Positions 6,583 to 6,702 of a stretch of DNA of 6,702 nt are shown piece by piece. Each line of letters begins with the position of its first letter. Position 1 is the stretch's first letter. The DNA lies in assembly GCA_047630355.1 (NCBI GenBank), contig JBLHXN010000166.1, forward strand, positions 1 to 6,702. Reading direction: 5' to 3'. The notes below the pieces were generated by a model that saw only the letters and a list, made by a program, of their open reading frames with translations, was not told where the DNA came from and ran no database searches. The position numbers and the translations under genes were made by a program. Source of the DNA: JANQUM01 sp047630355. Lineage in GTDB: Bacteria; Bacteroidota; Bacteroidia; Cytophagales; Spirosomataceae.

Positions 6583-6626
6583 AGGTGTACTCCATCAGTT
6601 ACAACTGGTGGAGCCGTCTACTCGAT
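6583..6626 (+). ncRNA. Domain VI-like hairpin and 3' end of the intron
   Basis: CTCCATCAG (6590-6598) pairs fully with CTGGTGGAG (6605-6613), with one U-G pair, across a TTACAA loop. The flanking GAGG (6582-6585) and CTACTC (6619-6624) can close a basal stem that leaves an unpaired A as branch-point candidate near 6620. The sequence ends CTCGAT, consistent with the usual AY intron end. Assignment is by position and shape only. Confidence 0.5.
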
Positions 6627-6702
6627 GTGTGCTGTGTAGTTTAATTAAAGATGGAGGTAGGCCCTCCGGTAAGGGAATTCAGGTTCACTTATCAAACGAC
6701 TT
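6627..6702. other. 3' flank of the intron, no gene supported
   Basis: This 76-nt segment contains a small GGAGG/CCTCC hairpin (6653-6667). A 17-codon open frame from ATG 6651 runs off the window on +, and an open frame on - stops at 6645. Neither resembles a known protein. If the intron is removed, this DNA joins directly to the sequence following porQ. Confidence 0.5.

Larger units (their letters stand above)
4804..6626 (+). mobile_element. Group II intron (about 1.82 kb) with degenerate maturase
   Basis: The element starts with GTGTGCC at 4804, matching the GUGYG 5' end of group II introns, and ends in CTCGAT at about 6626, matching an AY 3' end. Between them are an intron-like 5' RNA region with GGGTGCAAGAC at 4854-4864, a maturase frame in the domain IV position, and a hairpin pair resembling domains V and VI. 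A candidate exon-binding pairing supports the 5' boundary: CATTGT (4798-4803, last six exon bases) pairs with ACAGTG (4945-4950) with one G-U wobble. The intron lies in the intergenic DNA after porQ. No second copy and no other mobile gene are present. Boundaries are by inspection and could shift by two bases because GTGTGTG occurs at 4802-4808. The broken maturase means it would need a helper in trans to move or possibly to splice. Confidence 0.8.

Noticed and set aside
6645..6702. Partial open frames on either strand at the right edge (ATG 6651 on +, frame ending 6645 on -)
   Set aside because: Fewer than 20 codons each, with no recognisable similarity or start context.
1..6702. CRISPR array, tRNA, rRNA, toxin-antitoxin or defence genes
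   Set aside because: I looked for spaced direct repeats, tRNA-like cloverleaf motifs and small paired ORFs; none was found.

Overview
The window looks like a chromosomal segment of a member of the Bacteroidota, probably Cytophagales/Saprospiria-like. The reasons are a PorQ-type protein of the type IX secretion system, LVIVD-repeat lipoproteins, weak or absent Shine-Dalgarno sequences, a TTTG/TAnnTTTG-like promoter, moderate-to-low G+C, and a group II intron whose maturase is of a type I recall from this phylum. The genus is not recognised.

Layout from left to right: (1) the last 85 codons of an ALDH7-family (alpha-aminoadipate semialdehyde dehydrogenase-like) gene on +; (2) a convergent, intact GT-C-type membrane glycosyltransferase on -, overlapping the ALDH tail by 17 nt; (3) a 229-nt divergent intergenic region with a credible Bacteroidota promoter facing right; (4) a tightly spaced + strand cluster of two LVIVD-repeat (beta-propeller-like) surface or periplasmic proteins and a predicted outer-membrane beta-barrel protein, all three broken (three frameshifts, two frameshifts and two in-frame TAA stops respectively); (5) an apparently intact porQ whose only ATG lies inside the end of the broken barrel gene; (6) a stem-loop and then a group II intron of about 1.82 kb (about 4804-6626) with a recognisable GTGTG 5' end, a candidate EBS1/IBS1 pairing, a domain V/VI region, and a reverse transcriptase/maturase broken by one nonsense codon, two single-base deletions and one small insertion/frameshift near its C terminus; (7) 76 nt of 3' flank with no gene I can support.

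The notable feature is the contrast between intact and decayed reading frames. About eleven lesions fall in roughly 3.3 kb (three cluster genes plus the intron maturase), and none in about 2.5 kb of neighbouring genes (ALDH tail, glycosyltransferase, porQ). This argues for real pseudogenisation, though uncorrected read errors cannot be excluded without raw data. The cluster LVIVD-LVIVD-barrel-porQ may have been one operon driven from the promoter near 1700-1730. If so, transcription through the dead genes may still be needed for porQ. The intron also carries short G+C-rich segments with a loosely shared core (GGGCYGGC) at places where I would expect uninterrupted intron sequence; these may be small insertions. 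I found no CRISPR array, tRNA or rRNA, and no clear evidence of an undescribed defence or biosynthetic system.
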